Shown piece after piece: positions 22,496 to 34,576 of a stretch of 64,000 nt of DNA; position 1 is the stretch's first letter, and each line of letters starts with the position of its first letter. The notes beneath the pieces are model-generated. The model made no database searches and was not told where the DNA came from. It saw only the letters and a program-made list of their open reading frames with translations. Made by a program: the position numbers and the translations under genes. Origin of the DNA: Torreya grandis (Eukaryota; Streptophyta; Pinopsida; Cupressales; Taxaceae); assembly GCA_037957365.1 (NCBI GenBank), contig JARHVA010000158.1, positions 1,701,501 through 1,765,500 on the forward strand, read 5' to 3'.

Positions 22496-25400
22496 AAGAC
22501 TTTGGTGTCTTAAAAATTCTTATTCTTGAACATTTGCCTAATATTCCATTCTGTGAGTCTTAGTGTCTTAATTTTCTTGTTAATTCAACCCAAGGTTATA
22601 ACATACATCCTAAACTCATTGGGAAAATTATTCATAAACTATCAAATTCCAATGATGATGAACCCAATGAGATTCACCTAAAGATTAAAACTTTTGATCT
22701 CTCACCTTACCTCATCTCATAGCTTCCTACTTTCTTGTAGCCTCATTATTGCAATCCCTTATGATGATATTCTTATATTCTTGCCCAATATTCAACATTA
22801 TATTCACCACACTTCCTCAAATGACATGGTTATCCCTACTTATGTCATTTATCTTGACACCCTAGATTATGATGATGGTTATTCCCTAGATGATCCATTT
22901 TAGGCAACCTTGTATAGGCCCATGATATCAAGATTGTTCATTATCATTCTTCTATACTTGAGTCTTTTTATGTATCTTCCCATCTTATTTCATTTATTAT
23001 TCCTAATTTTAGTATTTTTCCTCTTTATCATAGGATATAGATGGCGCCAACACATCCATTTTTTGAGGAGCCTCATAGGAGTATGCTCATGAATCATGTT
23101 ATGATGAGGCATTACCACCTTGCTAGGTATCTTGATCACCATAGTTGGTTTACTCCTAAGATTAGTATGACCCTCCTTAGACATTTTTTAGATATTTATC
23201 TTCACTTAGTATATCCCTTACCGGAGCCCATTCCTACTCCTACTATAATTGAGCCCATTCTTGTTCTTACTATAGTTGAGCATGTGCCCACTCCTACTCT
23301 TGTTGAGCATACCCCTGCTTCTCATTCCATTATTCCTTCTATGGATCTTAGTTACATTATTCCTCTTCACCACCTTCCATTGGTGATGGTTTGTTTCCCT
23401 TACCTAAGATGGCTCTATTGCCCACCAAATGGTCTGACGAGTCCTCTTTAGATTCTTCCACTCCTATTATACCTCCTTCTATGAGTGTTTCTCCTAAGAC
23501 CATTAACAAGGGTATCTATTGATTTTATGAGACAAATAATCATTATTCTAACCATTGTTATAAGTTTCAATAATATATTGATACCTTACATCACCTATGG
23601 ACCTTCCCTCACCTATGGATCCCTCTCTAACCATGAGTCCCTCACCTATGAATCCTTCTCCACTAGTGATTCCTGCATCTCCCTTAGAGCCCAATCCCAT
23701 GTATTATCTCAAGCATCCCTTGTCTGATTTTCCTTAGCATGATCCATCTAGTATTCCTACTTTTTTAGTTGAGGAGATTAAAAGATAAGTCTTTTCCCTA
23801 TTTTCATTAAAGATTGATGAGATATTAGTAGTAGTTTGTATCCAAATTCATAAATATTTCTATGATGTCTTGGATAATGTGTATGGGTATATTTATTAGT
23901 ATTTATGATAATATGCATGGTGCCTTTACATTTAAATTTTGATTGGATATGTAATCCAATTTTATTTTTATCTATCTGTTATATCATTTGACACTGTGTC
24001 AAATTCATATTTTTCTTATATGGTGATTCTTTAATTTTTGATACTATATCTTACTTATATTGTCATTTAACTTTGCATATGATTGTCTTTCTTTACCATT
24101 GGTTTCTCTTTATTTATTGAGTTTGTCTCAAAACTCTCTTCTTATTTCTTCATGATTGTTTGCTTTCTTATCTCTCTTTTTAACATATAATTGTCATTGT
24201 GTCTTGGTTATACAAACCCTATTCCCTTTCATCCTCATTTTCCTTTTACCATGTGATCATTTAGCAAACAATGAATCTAATTATACTTTCCTTTCACCGG
24301 TCTAATTTTGGATCTCTTTTTTCCCCTTCTTTATGTTTTGAAAACTAAGCATAAACATGGTTGAGACTTGAGATCACATGCTAGTTCATTGTTAAGCCTA
24401 TGTGTCCTAATCAGTCTTTGTCTTTGGTTACTTATCTTCCTTTAGCCTTAGTATAAATCTCATTCATGTGTATAACTACATCTCTCATGATTGGTCATTC
24501 CAAATCCATATGAAGGAGGAATCTTCAAAAGCCATAAAAAATTAAAAGCCAAATCATTTTACAAAAGACAATGATATAAAAAGATAAAATATTATTAAAA
24601 GTCACATCATAATAAAATATATGATTTAAAACACATCTCCTTCTTCTAGTTGAAGTTAAAAATCCATAGTTGGCCTCATGGTAGATCTGAGGTCCTCTAG
24701 GGTGTGGTAGGACAGTAGATTAGAAGAGGAGAATAAAAAATCTTTTAGTGCTACCTACTTTGTCATGCAAGTACCTAATCTTTGTAGTAGACTGATGGAT
24801 CTATAAGGGTTCTTGAAGAATGGGAAACATGTCAAGGGAAGGTAGGTCCATTTTACCTTTTCTTTTACTAATATACCTTCATGACTTGATCTTAGTAGCA
24901 CACTTATTTGCCTACAAAGCTTTGTGTCTCTAGCAAACAGGTTTCCTTTGTACATTGATAGTCATTAGTCACTTAGTGTCTTCTCATGTCCTTAGTATGT
25001 CTCTTACCTCCTAAGGTCTTCTCATAAGATGCCTAAGTCCTGATTTTTACACTCCCTTTTTTGTTACCTATATCCTTTATATTTTCTCTTAAGAAATAAT
25101 TTTTTGTCTACTGATCACTCCCCTTGGGATCTCATTTGTGAGTTACATTATAAGACCATGAATAGGACCTGGCCATACTCACAAATTACCACATTTTTCC
25201 TCCCTATTACCCACTTCCTTTGATACCTTGTCATATTGCTTATTCCACCCCAATGGTTTTCTCTTTGTGATTTGTAGTGTAAGACCATGGATAGGATCCA
25301 AAATTTATCATAAAAATTTCCAATAATACAAGTCACAAACAAAATTACATGTGTCAAATATGAGATAAGTTGTGATTTATTATGAAGTTACACATTATTG
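22496..25400. other. Sequence after gag-protease; no RT or integrase found
   Basis: Up to about 23740 the + strand keeps short open stretches. The longest (23041-23451) is Pro/His-rich, with repeated EP(I/H)(P/V)PTPT-like text, and is preceded by another Leu-rich stretch. None shows RT, RNase H or integrase motifs. From about 23740 the sequence is T-rich and non-coding. A second family X LTR, expected if the element were complete, was not recognised here. Confidence 0.5.
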
Positions 25401-25840
25401 ACATGCTTCCTAGCTTGCTTTAGTATGTTTTGTGCTTAATTTTTCTTTCACTTTTATCTTCTTATTTTCTGAGTGCATGTAAGAATACAACCATTTCTTA
25501 AATTTTTCATACTTCTTGGCTTGAATTAGTGTGATAATTTAAGACCAAATTTTGATGATTTTATTTTTATCTTATACTTCCCAACATGATTTAGTATAGT
25601 TGATTGAATTTATTAATTTATTTTTACCATTTATTCTCTTTTACATACCTTCCATTTTACGTTGTTTTCATACTTCCCAATGCGAAGTAGTATGATTTTA
25701 CTTATTTTAATTTGGTGAAAAAATCTTTCACTTTGGTTTTAAAAAAAATTCCTTTTTAACATCTTATTTTACCATCCCTTGGTTATTTATACTTATTCAT
25801 TTTCTTTTTATTACACATTTCCCAACTTAAAATAATGTGT
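25401..25840. repeat. Five spaced hairpin repeats (CATACTTCC...AGTATG)
   Basis: Copies near 25401, 25508, 25574, 25669 and 25813 each read roughly CATACTTCCCAAC-TGAATTAGTATG. The copy at 25669 has perfect CATACT/AGTATG arms. Spacing ranges from 65 to 145 bp with T-rich spacers, so this is a dispersed rather than a head-to-tail array. Confidence 0.65.
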
Positions 25841-26071
25841 AGTACATTTTTGGTTGATTATATTTTACCAAGTCTTTTTGCCTATTTCTTTTTAACCATG
25901 CATGTGTTCTACATAATGCTAGAAAAGAAACCACATCTGATAAATTTCCTATAGCATATATAATAAAAGCTAAATACATATTCTAGAAAGAAATATATCC
26001 AAATAATCCACAACCACAACCATAATTATGACAATATACACAATCAACATCAATATGCCAAAATGATACAT

Positions 26072-26116
26072 CATATATATATATATATATATATATACAT
26101 ACATACATACATACAT

Positions 26117-26166
<50 letters not shown>

Positions 26167-26167
26167 C
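26072..26167. repeat. Compound microsatellite (AT)n(ACAT)n(AC)n(AT)n
   Basis: The order is AT, then a CATA/ACAT tetranucleotide block, an AC block, and a second AT block. An opposite-strand open frame across it (25983-26234) encodes only IYIYIY and CVCVCV runs and is not a gene. Confidence 0.96.
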
Positions 26168-26892
26168 TCATGAGTTTTAATAAAATAAGTACAACCATAT
26201 ATAATGCTCCAACTCTATGGCTGGGCCCCATCATGTCTATCTCATGGCCTAGCCATGTTATCTGTCAAGGCCTCGATTTGAATCCTAAAAATAGTATGCT
26301 ATAAGAATTCCATTTAATATTTAAATACATATACCTATCCCTCTATATGTGCCACCTATACTTGTACCTATTCCAACAAGGCTAAGGTCACCCTTTCCTA
26401 CTCCACCTATGTCATATGGGTTTGGGTCATTATATGTGCCTATGTCATCTACATCACTATAGCCAAATATGTATCTCTCTCATCTGATAAGGAATTTATT
26501 GCCTATATCTCACCTTCATTGATCTCTACTGATGGATATATCCTCTCTCTCTATGTTCGTCTCTACCTTGCTACCTCTCCAACTAATCTAAACTAGCTCA
26601 CTTGAGCTAGTATAGATGGTACACTAGAGTCATCTAATGCAGTAGGATGATATGGATATAAAGTATCATCCAAGATGTTATGGAATTCTCCCATCATAAG
26701 GTATCCCCATCTCTCTTCCTTATCCTCAGCTACACCTACAAAATCACACCCAAATAGATATTGGATCACTGTCATTTCTCATAATATCTATCTACCTCTA
26801 GTCTCTATTTCAAAATGAAAACTTAAGTAATAATTCAATCACCTTTATTACCTATCTATGTCTCAACCAATATGGTCTTACCATCCACATGA
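26168..26892. other. Left flank of the gypsy array
   Basis: Pyrimidine-rich sequence with many CTATCTCT-like words; no gene recognised. Its compositional style continues at 47249-48130, so the two stretches appear to be one locus split by the array insertion. The last five bases before the array (26888-26892, CATGA) match those after it. Confidence 0.5.
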
Positions 26893-27285
26893 TGAGCCAA
26901 AACTTAGAAGTTTTGATTGATAGATATTTCAAGAACATAAAAAGAACATAGTAATAATGATTTCTGTGAGAATAGATGTTTTATTACTCAAGATTGTAAT
27001 ACAACCATATGCTTATCTCTGGGAAGAGATGCCTAATTTCCATTTTAGGTTACATATTCATTTATAAAAAAATTTAAGGTAGGATGAGGATGTGTAAGGT
27101 CACCAATCTTGAGGGAGATTAAGTGTTTTAACTTTCACAATTTACAACAATACAAAATTTGAGGAATTACTATTTTCAGAAACTTACTATTTTTAGACTG
27201 CACTACTAAAATTGAAATTTAGGGAACTTCCATTGTATTTTTGGGGAATAAACTACCTAAAAAATCTCTATTCCATCTCACCATG
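26893..27285 (-). repeat. LTR1 of gypsy array (outermost 3' LTR)
   Basis: It begins TGAGCCAAAACTTAGAAG on the + strand and ends before TTCTCCTCATTCTTAGC, the complement of the polypurine tract. Compared with LTR2, about one base in seven or eight differs over the first 240 bp by eye. Confidence 0.85.
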
Positions 27286-28760
27286 TTCTCCTCATTCTTA
27301 GCTTTCTAATGGTTTAAATGAGAGTTAATCAGAGCTATGGTGCAAAAATTATGGCTCCTAGAAGTTCCATCATCAATTGGGGTAGAACCATCACCTAAAT
27401 TGTTTCTTGGATCATTCCTCCCTCCTTGAGAAGTAATGGTCCCCATTGCATAATTATTCATCATCATGGGTTGTAGTTGTGTCTCAATTTGATTCTCTAT
27501 GAGCCACTCACCTTGGTGGCTATGTTGACCCCTTTTAACCACTTGATAAAGTGAAATAGAGCATCCTCTTGTTGTCTTCATCTAGGTGTCCACAATATGA
27601 TCCTCCTCCACTGGAAAAAAACTCTATGGATCAAGCTCATCAATATATAGTTATACTATGACTGAAGTGTCCAACATAGGTGGATGATATGGTTTGAGGA
27701 GCTCCACATTGAATATTGGATGTAGACCAAGGTAGATTGGTAGGTTCAACTCAAAAACATTTTCTCCAACTTTTCTAGTGATGGTGTAGGGTCCATACCA
27801 TAGAGGCTAATTTTTTTTGTGTGGGCCTAAAATTCATTCCTTTTGAATCCAAAACCAAACATTATCACCCATAACAAAATGGTGTGAAATCCTATGTTTG
27901 TCATGGTGTTAATTATACTTCTAATTCATCTTCTCCAAGCTATCATGAACTTGCTACTAGATGTGTTGCATTTGTTCGATGAAATTTATTTCTTTTTCTA
28001 CCTTAGATCTCCCATGAGGTGTGTAGTCCATGGTGGATAATGGAATGGCTATATAAATTGGTTCTATGGATTGGAACCTAAAGCATACTTGGAATGGATT
28101 GTGCTTGGTCAAGATGTGCAGGGCCTGATTGTATCCATATTGTATGAAAATAAGCCCCTCATCCCATATGCATGGATGTTTAGAGTGAGACATCTAAAAC
28201 ATATGAATAATCAAGTGGTTCACCACTTCTATCTGACCATCAATTTATGGATGGAAGACTGTGGACTTCATCAACTTGGTATCCATCATCTTCCATAGAG
28301 TAGACTAGAAGATGCTCAAGAACCTACTATCTCTATCTAAGATAATGGACTTGGGGAGACCAAAATGGAGCCATACATGAATAAAATATAGTTGAGAAGT
28401 TTATTTAGAAAATATATTTTTCTTACAAGCAATCATGATAGTCATTTTTGAAACATGATCAACTACAATAAAAATATAGTCCTTGCCATGTTCTGAAGTG
28501 GGAAAACCTAAGAGAAAATCCATTGAGATAGATTCCCAAGGCCTGGTTGGTTCTGGAAATGGTGTGTACAATCCTTGCTTCTTATTTTTTGGCTTGAATA
28601 TCACACATGGGGTGCAAGATTTAAGGTACCTTTCCACATCCTTTCACATATGGGGCTAGTAGAAGTGTTTTTGAAGAACTACCAATGTCCTCTCTACACC
28701 AAAGTGTCCAACTATCCTACTAAAATATGCTTCCCATATCATCTTTTATTTCTTTGTAGC
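27286..28760 (-). pseudogene. pol: Unit A integrase with GPY/F and chromodomain-like tail
   Basis: Reading leftward, the zinc-binding part ends in RYLKSCTPC (about 28620). The core begins with WESISMDFLLGFP (first Asp) and continues through FGLPKSIILDRDSRF (second Asp) to the stretch around 28190. The C-terminal region has GDNVWFWIQKE, WYGPYTITRKVGENVFELNL (GPY/F module, about 27720-27800) and NVELLKPYHPP. The tail VEEDHIVDT-MKTTRG...LYQVVKRGQHSHQGEWLIENQ (about 27480-27620) aligns with a chromodomain pattern (ILD...R...LVKWKG...TWE), so the element is probably a chromovirus, whose chromodomain steers integration to heterochromatin. The longest open piece of the core is 28401-28637; stops occur throughout. 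Confidence 0.8.
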
Positions 28761-30300
28761 TAGAACATAGATGTGCCCCATGTGATAGAGGACACTACCT
28801 TACAAATAGAAATAAAAAACATGTTTACCTTATTGAAGCACCTGATATATATTAGCAAAGGTAGGATTTGCTTCATATAAAACACCCCAAGTGGCAGTCT
28901 CATGTCCACATAGGTCAAGAATTATTGTGAGTGTAGTAATTAATAGGTAGCTCAGACAATCTATAGCCATATTTAAGCTCCCATTTTTATGCTTTATTAT
29001 CATATGGAATTGCTACAGATATGTGGCCCACTTTTGGTGCCGCTCATTTCATAGTTTGATATGTGTTTGGATGAATTCTAATGGTTTGTGGTCAATATGG
29101 ATGATCATTTCTTTCCCCAAGATGTAGTGTTTCCATTATTTATAGGCTTACATAATGGCATATAACTCCTTATCATATGTCATGTATTTCCTGAATATAT
29201 CAGTGAAAGTTTTAATGTGATATGCAATAGGATGGCCATGTTGCATGATGACAACTCCCATGGAATATTCAGATGCATCTGTCATCAACTTGAAAGGTTG
29301 ATGCAAATATGGCAAGGCAAGAATAGGGGTTGAGAAAAGTCTGTTATTCAAATTCTTAAATCCCCTTTATTGTATTTTTCCCCACTAAAATGTAGCTTTA
29401 GCTCTTCCTTTAGTCACTTGGGTTAGTGGCCAAGCAACATGTGAGAATCCAAGAACAAACCTGTGATATAAATTTGTAAGACCCAAAAAGCTATAGAGTT
29501 TTGTGAGGGTCATTATTATAGGCCATTCTCAAATAACTTGAATCTTCTCTAGATCACCATGGAACCCTTCCTCATTCTCAATGTACCCTAGGCATTGAAT
29601 TTTTTTCATCCTAAATGTGCATTTGTTAATATTTACATACAATTTGTGCTCTCAAAGAGTTTGAAGTACCTTACAAACATGTTGTAGATGTTCCTCCCAT
29701 GTTCTACTATAGGTGAGTATGTCATCCAAGTAGACAACCATGAATGAGTTGATGAAGGGTCATATGATGTCCTCCATCATCCTCATGAAGGTTTTAGGTG
29801 TGTTAGTCAAGCCAAAAGGTATAACCAACCATTTGAAGAGACCCTCCTTAGATTTGAATGCAGTATTCTAGACATCAATGGGATCGATGGAAATTTAGTG
29901 ATAGCCAAATTTGAGATCAATTTTGGTAAAGAACTTCACACCATGGAGTTGGTCCAATAGGTCATCAATCCTAGGGAGGAGGTAGTGATTATTCACAATG
30001 ATTTTATTTATGGATCAATAGTCAATGAAAAACCTCCATGTTCCATATTTATTTGGTGTCAAGATAATCAGGCTACCACAGGGTGAAGATCTTGGCCTGA
30101 TATGACCCTTTTGAATCAATTCCTAAATATACCTTTTTATTTCATCATTCTCTAAAATTGATTTATGATACATAGTATTGTTAGGCAAAGGTGATCCTGA
30201 GATCAAATTGATAGAATGTTTTACCTGGTATTGAAGTGGAACTCCTGTGGGTGACTTAAATAAGTCATCATATTCTCCTATGATTTGTCCCATCTAATTT
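28761..30300 (-). pseudogene. pol: Unit A reverse transcriptase and RNase H
   Basis: The RT palm motif Y-L-D-D is intact at 29721-29732 (minus strand), within [10 protein letters not shown]. Upstream (higher coordinates) the template-grip region near 29800-30090 is readable in pieces. RNase H begins near 29350: the open stretch 29148-29351 reads FKLMTDASEYSMGVVIMQHG, then HPIAY and RKYMTYDKELYAI, giving the first Asp and the Glu region. Stops and frameshifts break the frame. Together these would convert element RNA to DNA in the particle. Confidence 0.82.
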
Positions 30301-30537
30301 TGTTATTGTGTTGATTATGTAGTTAGGACTGCAATATCAACCTTATTGGATTTTTGTGGTTTAAACACTATGAGAATGAATTACTTTATCTTCTCCATAA
30401 ATCTCTTACATTACTTAGTACTAATTAGGGAGATATATGTGGGAGGTGGTACCTCTAGTACAGTGCCAAGTTCCAAGAGTGAGGGTGATTTTTTAGGTTC
30501 ATGATTCTTAGATTCCATGTCTGTCATACATGTATGG

Positions 30538-30810
30538 CTAACCAAGGAGTACATCAAAAACATCTATATTGATCACATCACACAATATTTCATTTTGGAA
30601 AGGTTTTATTGCATATGAAAGAAGACACTGATGGGTGACACAGAGGTCTCTCCTTAGGCTCAACCATCCAATACTGTATGACTTTGGGTAAAGATTCATG
30701 GATAGATTTAGACTTTTCACAATTTTAGCAAAGATTAAATTATTTTGACTCCAAATATCAAGAATGAAATGTAGAGGCTTACCTTTTACAAATAATTTGG
30801 AGTGAAACAA
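30538..30810 (-). pseudogene. pro: Unit A aspartic protease
   Basis: The open 90-codon piece carries GKPLHFILDIWSQNNLI at the active site and ends with IDVFDVLLG. In units B and C the active site reads LDSGSQ, so A has lost the Gly of the D-S-G triad (D-I-W). The domain otherwise keeps the family length. Confidence 0.8.
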
Positions 30811-31859
30811 CCTTTTCTTGTCATTTAGCCTTTCCTCATGGGTCTATGATGAAACAATGATGATATTGGGCTTAACATATATAATCTCTTCTTCATCCTC
30901 TTAGACTGTAGGCTATGTATGAGATAGAGTAGTAGATGTTGAGTATCATGACTCAAAAAGTAGTGATTTGATGGCTCACCATTCTTCTTTGGAGTGAGTT
31001 CTAGTTTTGTGGTAATCACACCATTTTCTAGTCTTCCCCTTCTAGAGTTTCTTATCTTGAAACTCCTTTTACTTCCAATTTTGGCCTCATGTTTGACCTT
31101 TATTATCACTTTTCCATTTCAAAGGTTGACTCTTTATATTATTTCTTACATACTTATACTCAATCTTCACTATGAACTTGTATGCTTCACCGAGGGTTTC
31201 CAAATTGAAGAGTTCCATTTTCCACCGTATGTACCATTATAGTCCACAATGATATTTTAGAGTCTTATGTTTCTCACTTTCTTAGATGCCCAATCTCATA
31301 GATAGAGAATGAAAAATGTCACTATAATCTTGAACAGATTAGTCCTTACCTTGGTGAAGTTATTGCCACTATATGTATAGATCATCATATGCTCTAATGG
31401 GATAGTATTCTTCCTTTACCACTTCTATGAAATCATCCTAGGTAGGTTCCACCTCAAGGCCAATGTCATCTATACCGAACCTATTTTTTTACACTTTCCA
31501 CCAATTTTTCATGGGAAATGATGCTTTCAAAAGAGAAAAATTAATCTTTCTCCATCAGTGAATTTATTTTTAAAAAAGTAGGAAGATAATTGATCCAACC
31601 AATTTTCTACTGCATCAGCATTGATTTTTCCTTCAAATGTAGGGATATCAAAATTAACATAAACCTTGAAGGGTGTTAGGGTATTAAAAGGATGTTACAT
31701 GGATGAGGAGCTAGGAAGTGTAGATGAGGATCCATAATTTCCCATCATGATTTGTTAGAGAATTTAGGTGAATTATTGTAGCATCTATGTTTGTTGCCAT
31801 TGGAGGGCTTCATTAACCATTTCATTGAAGGGATTTGATGTATTAGTGTCATCAACTAT
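30811..31859 (-). pseudogene. gag: Unit A gag
   Basis: The gag frame would start at the position of the ATG seen in unit B, but here it reads ATA (31857-31859, minus), as in unit C. The middle holds the capsid-like core, and a knuckle of type C-DYH-x4-H-x4-C maps to about 30975-31020. An open stretch at 30825-31109 covers the C-terminal basic region (KIRNSRRGRLENG) and the linker to protease. Confidence 0.68.
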
Positions 31860-31970
31860 TTGAAGTCATTTGGATCGAATAGGTGGATAGTTTGGAAGCT
31901 CTATTATTTTCCAACCAAGCTTCTTGTAGCTTGACCTCATCTTCGAGATCATACACTCTCAAGACAAATC

Positions 31971-31982
31971 GCTCTGATACCA
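31971..31982 (-). promoter_or_regulatory. Unit A primer binding site (initiator tRNA-Met type)
   Basis: On the minus strand the sequence is TGGTATCAGAGC, one base after the LTR end, a perfect match to the common plant initiator-Met site. Equivalent sites lie at 35670-35681 (unit B, intact) and 46716-46727 (unit C, one mismatch, TGGTATTAGAGC). Confidence 0.88.
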
Positions 31983-31983
31983 C

Positions 31984-32377
31984 TAATCCAAAACTTAGAA
32001 GTTTTAATTGACAGATATTTCAAGAACATGAAAATAACATAGTAATAATGATTTCTCTAAGAAGAGATGTTTTATTACTCAAGATCACAATACAACCATA
32101 TGCTTATCTCTAAAAAGAGATATCTGATTTCTATTTCAGGTTACATCTTCATTTATACAAATTTTGAAGGTAGGAAGAAGATGTGGAAAGTCACAAATAT
32201 TGAGGGAGATTAAGTGGTTTAACTTCCATGATTCATAACAATACATAATTTGAGGAATTACTATGTTTAGAATCTTACTATTTTTAGACTACACTACTAA
32301 AATTAAAAATTAGGGCACTTCCATTGGTTTTTAGGGGTCAAAAACCATTGAGAAAATATTTGTGCCATATCATCACA
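31984..32377 (-). repeat. LTR2 of gypsy array, shared by units A and B
   Basis: This 394-bp LTR serves as 5' LTR for unit A (primer site at its left edge) and as 3' LTR for unit B (polypurine tract AATGAGGAGAA, minus strand, at its right edge). Its outer end has the canonical CA on the + strand (CATCACA). Confidence 0.88.
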
Positions 32378-33686
32378 TTCTCCTCATTATTAGCTTTCCA
32401 ATGGTTAAAAAAGAGAGTCAAATGGAGCTATGGTGCAAAGGTTATAGCTCCCAAAAGTTTTATCATCAATTGTGGTAGAACCATCACCTGAATTGTCACC
32501 TAGATTGTTTCCCAGACCATTCCTCCCTCCTTGAGAAGCAATGGTCCCAATTACATCAATATTCCTCATCAGGTGTGGTATTTGTGTCTTAATTTGATTC
32601 TCTATGAGCCACTCACCTTGGTGGCTAAGTTGGCCCCTTTTGACCACCTGATAAAGTAGAATAGAGCGTCCTCTTGTTGTCTTCATCCAGGTGTCCAAAA
32701 TTTGATCCTCCTCCACTAGAGAAAAACTCTATGGATCAAGCTCATCAATATCCAGTTGTTCTGCTATGAATGAAGTTTCAAATAGAGGTGGATAATATGG
32801 TTTAAGGAGCTCCACTTTTAATATTAGATGCAAACCAAGGTAGGTTGATAGGTTTAACTCAAAAACATTTTATCCAAATTTTCTAGTGATGGTGTAGGGA
32901 CCATATTGTAAAGGCCTAATTTTTTTATGTGGGCCTACAAGTCATTCCTTTTAAAGCCATAACCAAACCTTGTCACCCATAGAAAAATGGTATGCAATCC
33001 TATGTTTTTCATGGCATTGATTATACTTCTGTTTCATCATCTCTAAGATGTCATGAACTTGCTGCTAGATGTGTTGCATTTGATCAATGAACTTTGTTGC
33101 TTTTGCTACCTTAGATCTCCTTTGAGGTGTGTATTCCATGGTGGAGAATGGAATGGCTATATCAATTGGTGTCATGGGTTGGAACCCAAAGCATCCTTAG
33201 AATAGACTATGCTTGGTCGAGTTGTGTAGGGCCTGATTGTATCTATGTTATATGATAAGAATCCCCTCATCCCATGTGTGTGGATGTTTGGAGTGATACA
33301 TCCAAATCATGTGAATAATCAAGAAGTTCACCACTTATATTTGACCATCAGTTTGTGGATGGAATGCTATGGATTTCATTAGCTTGGTATCCATCATCTT
33401 CCATAGAGTGGACTAGAAGATGCTCAAGAACTTTCTATCTCTATCCGAGACAATGGACTTGGGGAGACCAAAATGGAGCCATACATGACTAAAATATAGT
33501 TGAGCAATTTTTTTAGGAGATATATTTTTCTTACAAGAAATTAAGATAGCCATTTTAAAAAAATGGTCAACTACAAAAAAAATATAGTCCTTGCCATGTT
33601 TTGAAGTGGGCAAACTTGAGAAAAAATACATTGAGATAGATTATCAAGGCCTAGTTGGTTCTGGTAATGGCATGTACAATCCTTGC
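32378..33686 (-). pseudogene. pol: Unit B integrase and chromodomain-like tail
   Basis: The tail is best preserved here: 32405-32716 is open and reads EEDQILDTWMKTTRGRSI, then LYQVVKRGQLSHQGEW, the chromodomain-like stretch. The core piece 33413-33631 has the LPTSKHGKDY and VVDHF segments and FGLPKSIVSDRDRKF with the second catalytic Asp. The zinc finger and the start of the core are missing, because the unit breaks at about 33688. Confidence 0.8.
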
Positions 33687-34140
33687 TTCACAGTGATTTT
33701 ATTTAGGGCTTGATAGTAAATTTAAAGCCTCCATGTTCCATCTTTATTTATTACTAAGACAATCAGGCTGCCACAGGGTGAAGAGCTTGGCTTGATATAA
33801 CCCTTTTAAATCAATTCCTAAATCTACCTTTTTATCTCATCATTCTCCAAAAATGATTTGTGATACACAAGACTGTTAGGCAAAGGTGATATTGAGATCA
33901 AATTGATAGAATGTTTTACCTATAAGTGAAGTATAACTCTCATGGGTGACTTGAATAAGTCATCATATTCTCTCATGATTTTTCCCATCTGCTTCTGATA
34001 TTGTGTTGATTATGTAGTCAAGACTGTAACATCCGCTTTCTTGGATTTTTGTGGTTTGACCATCATGAGAATGAATTGCTTTGTCTTCTCCACCAATATC
34101 TTACATTTTTTGGCACTAATTTGGGAGACAAATGTGGGAT
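33687..34140 (-). pseudogene. pol: Unit B RT fragment after internal deletion
   Basis: The sequence jumps from the integrase start (TACAATCCTTGCTTC) straight into RT text matching unit C near 44726 (CACAGTGATTTTATTCAGGGC). Compared with unit A, about 1.4 kb is lost, covering the YLDD palm, RNase H and the integrase zinc finger. Unit B could therefore never have moved on its own after the deletion. Confidence 0.82.
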
Positions 34141-34198
34141 GTGGTACCTATATTTCCCTTTAACACCACATTCCAAGAGTGAGGGTGATTCTTTGGGT

Positions 34199-34576
34199 TC
34201 ATGATTCATAGATGCCATGTTGATCATACATGAATGACTGACCAAGGAATACATCACAAACATCTAGATTGACCACATCACACAAGACTTCATATTGGAA
34301 AAGTTTTATTGCATATGAAAGAAGACACTGATGGGTGACATAGAGGTCTCTCCCTGGTTTCAACCATCCAATATTATATGGATTTGGGTGAGGCTTCATG
34401 GATAGATTTAGATTTTTCACAATTTTAGTAGAGATTAAATTCTTTTGACTCCCACTATCAAGAATGAAATGAAGAGGCTTACCTTTTACCCATAATTTGG
34501 AGTAAAACAACCTTTTTTTGTCATATACTTTCTTCATAGGTCTATGATGAAGCAACGATGGTATTAGGCTCAACAT
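34199..34576 (-). pseudogene. pro: Unit B aspartic protease
   Basis: At 125 open codons this is the longest intact piece of unit B. The active site reads HFILDSGSQKNLI with an intact D-S-G, and the domain ends in LDVCDVFLG followed by QSFMYDQHGIYE. It matches the proteases of units A and C along its length. As a stand-alone piece in a deleted unit it is a pseudogene. Confidence 0.82.

Noticed and set aside
23042..23053. TGGCGCCAACAC as a primer binding site
   Set aside because: It starts with TGG, but no LTR ends just before it and no matching LTR copy was found.
23041..23451. 136-codon Pro/His-rich open frame as a host gene
   Set aside because: Composition is biased by PTPTIIEP-like repeats, no intron signals or known domain were seen, and it follows a dead gag-protease in the same orientation. 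It is more likely part of the element.
25983..26234. 83-codon open frame
   Set aside because: It is produced by the dinucleotide and tetranucleotide microsatellite (IYIYIY, CVCVCV).
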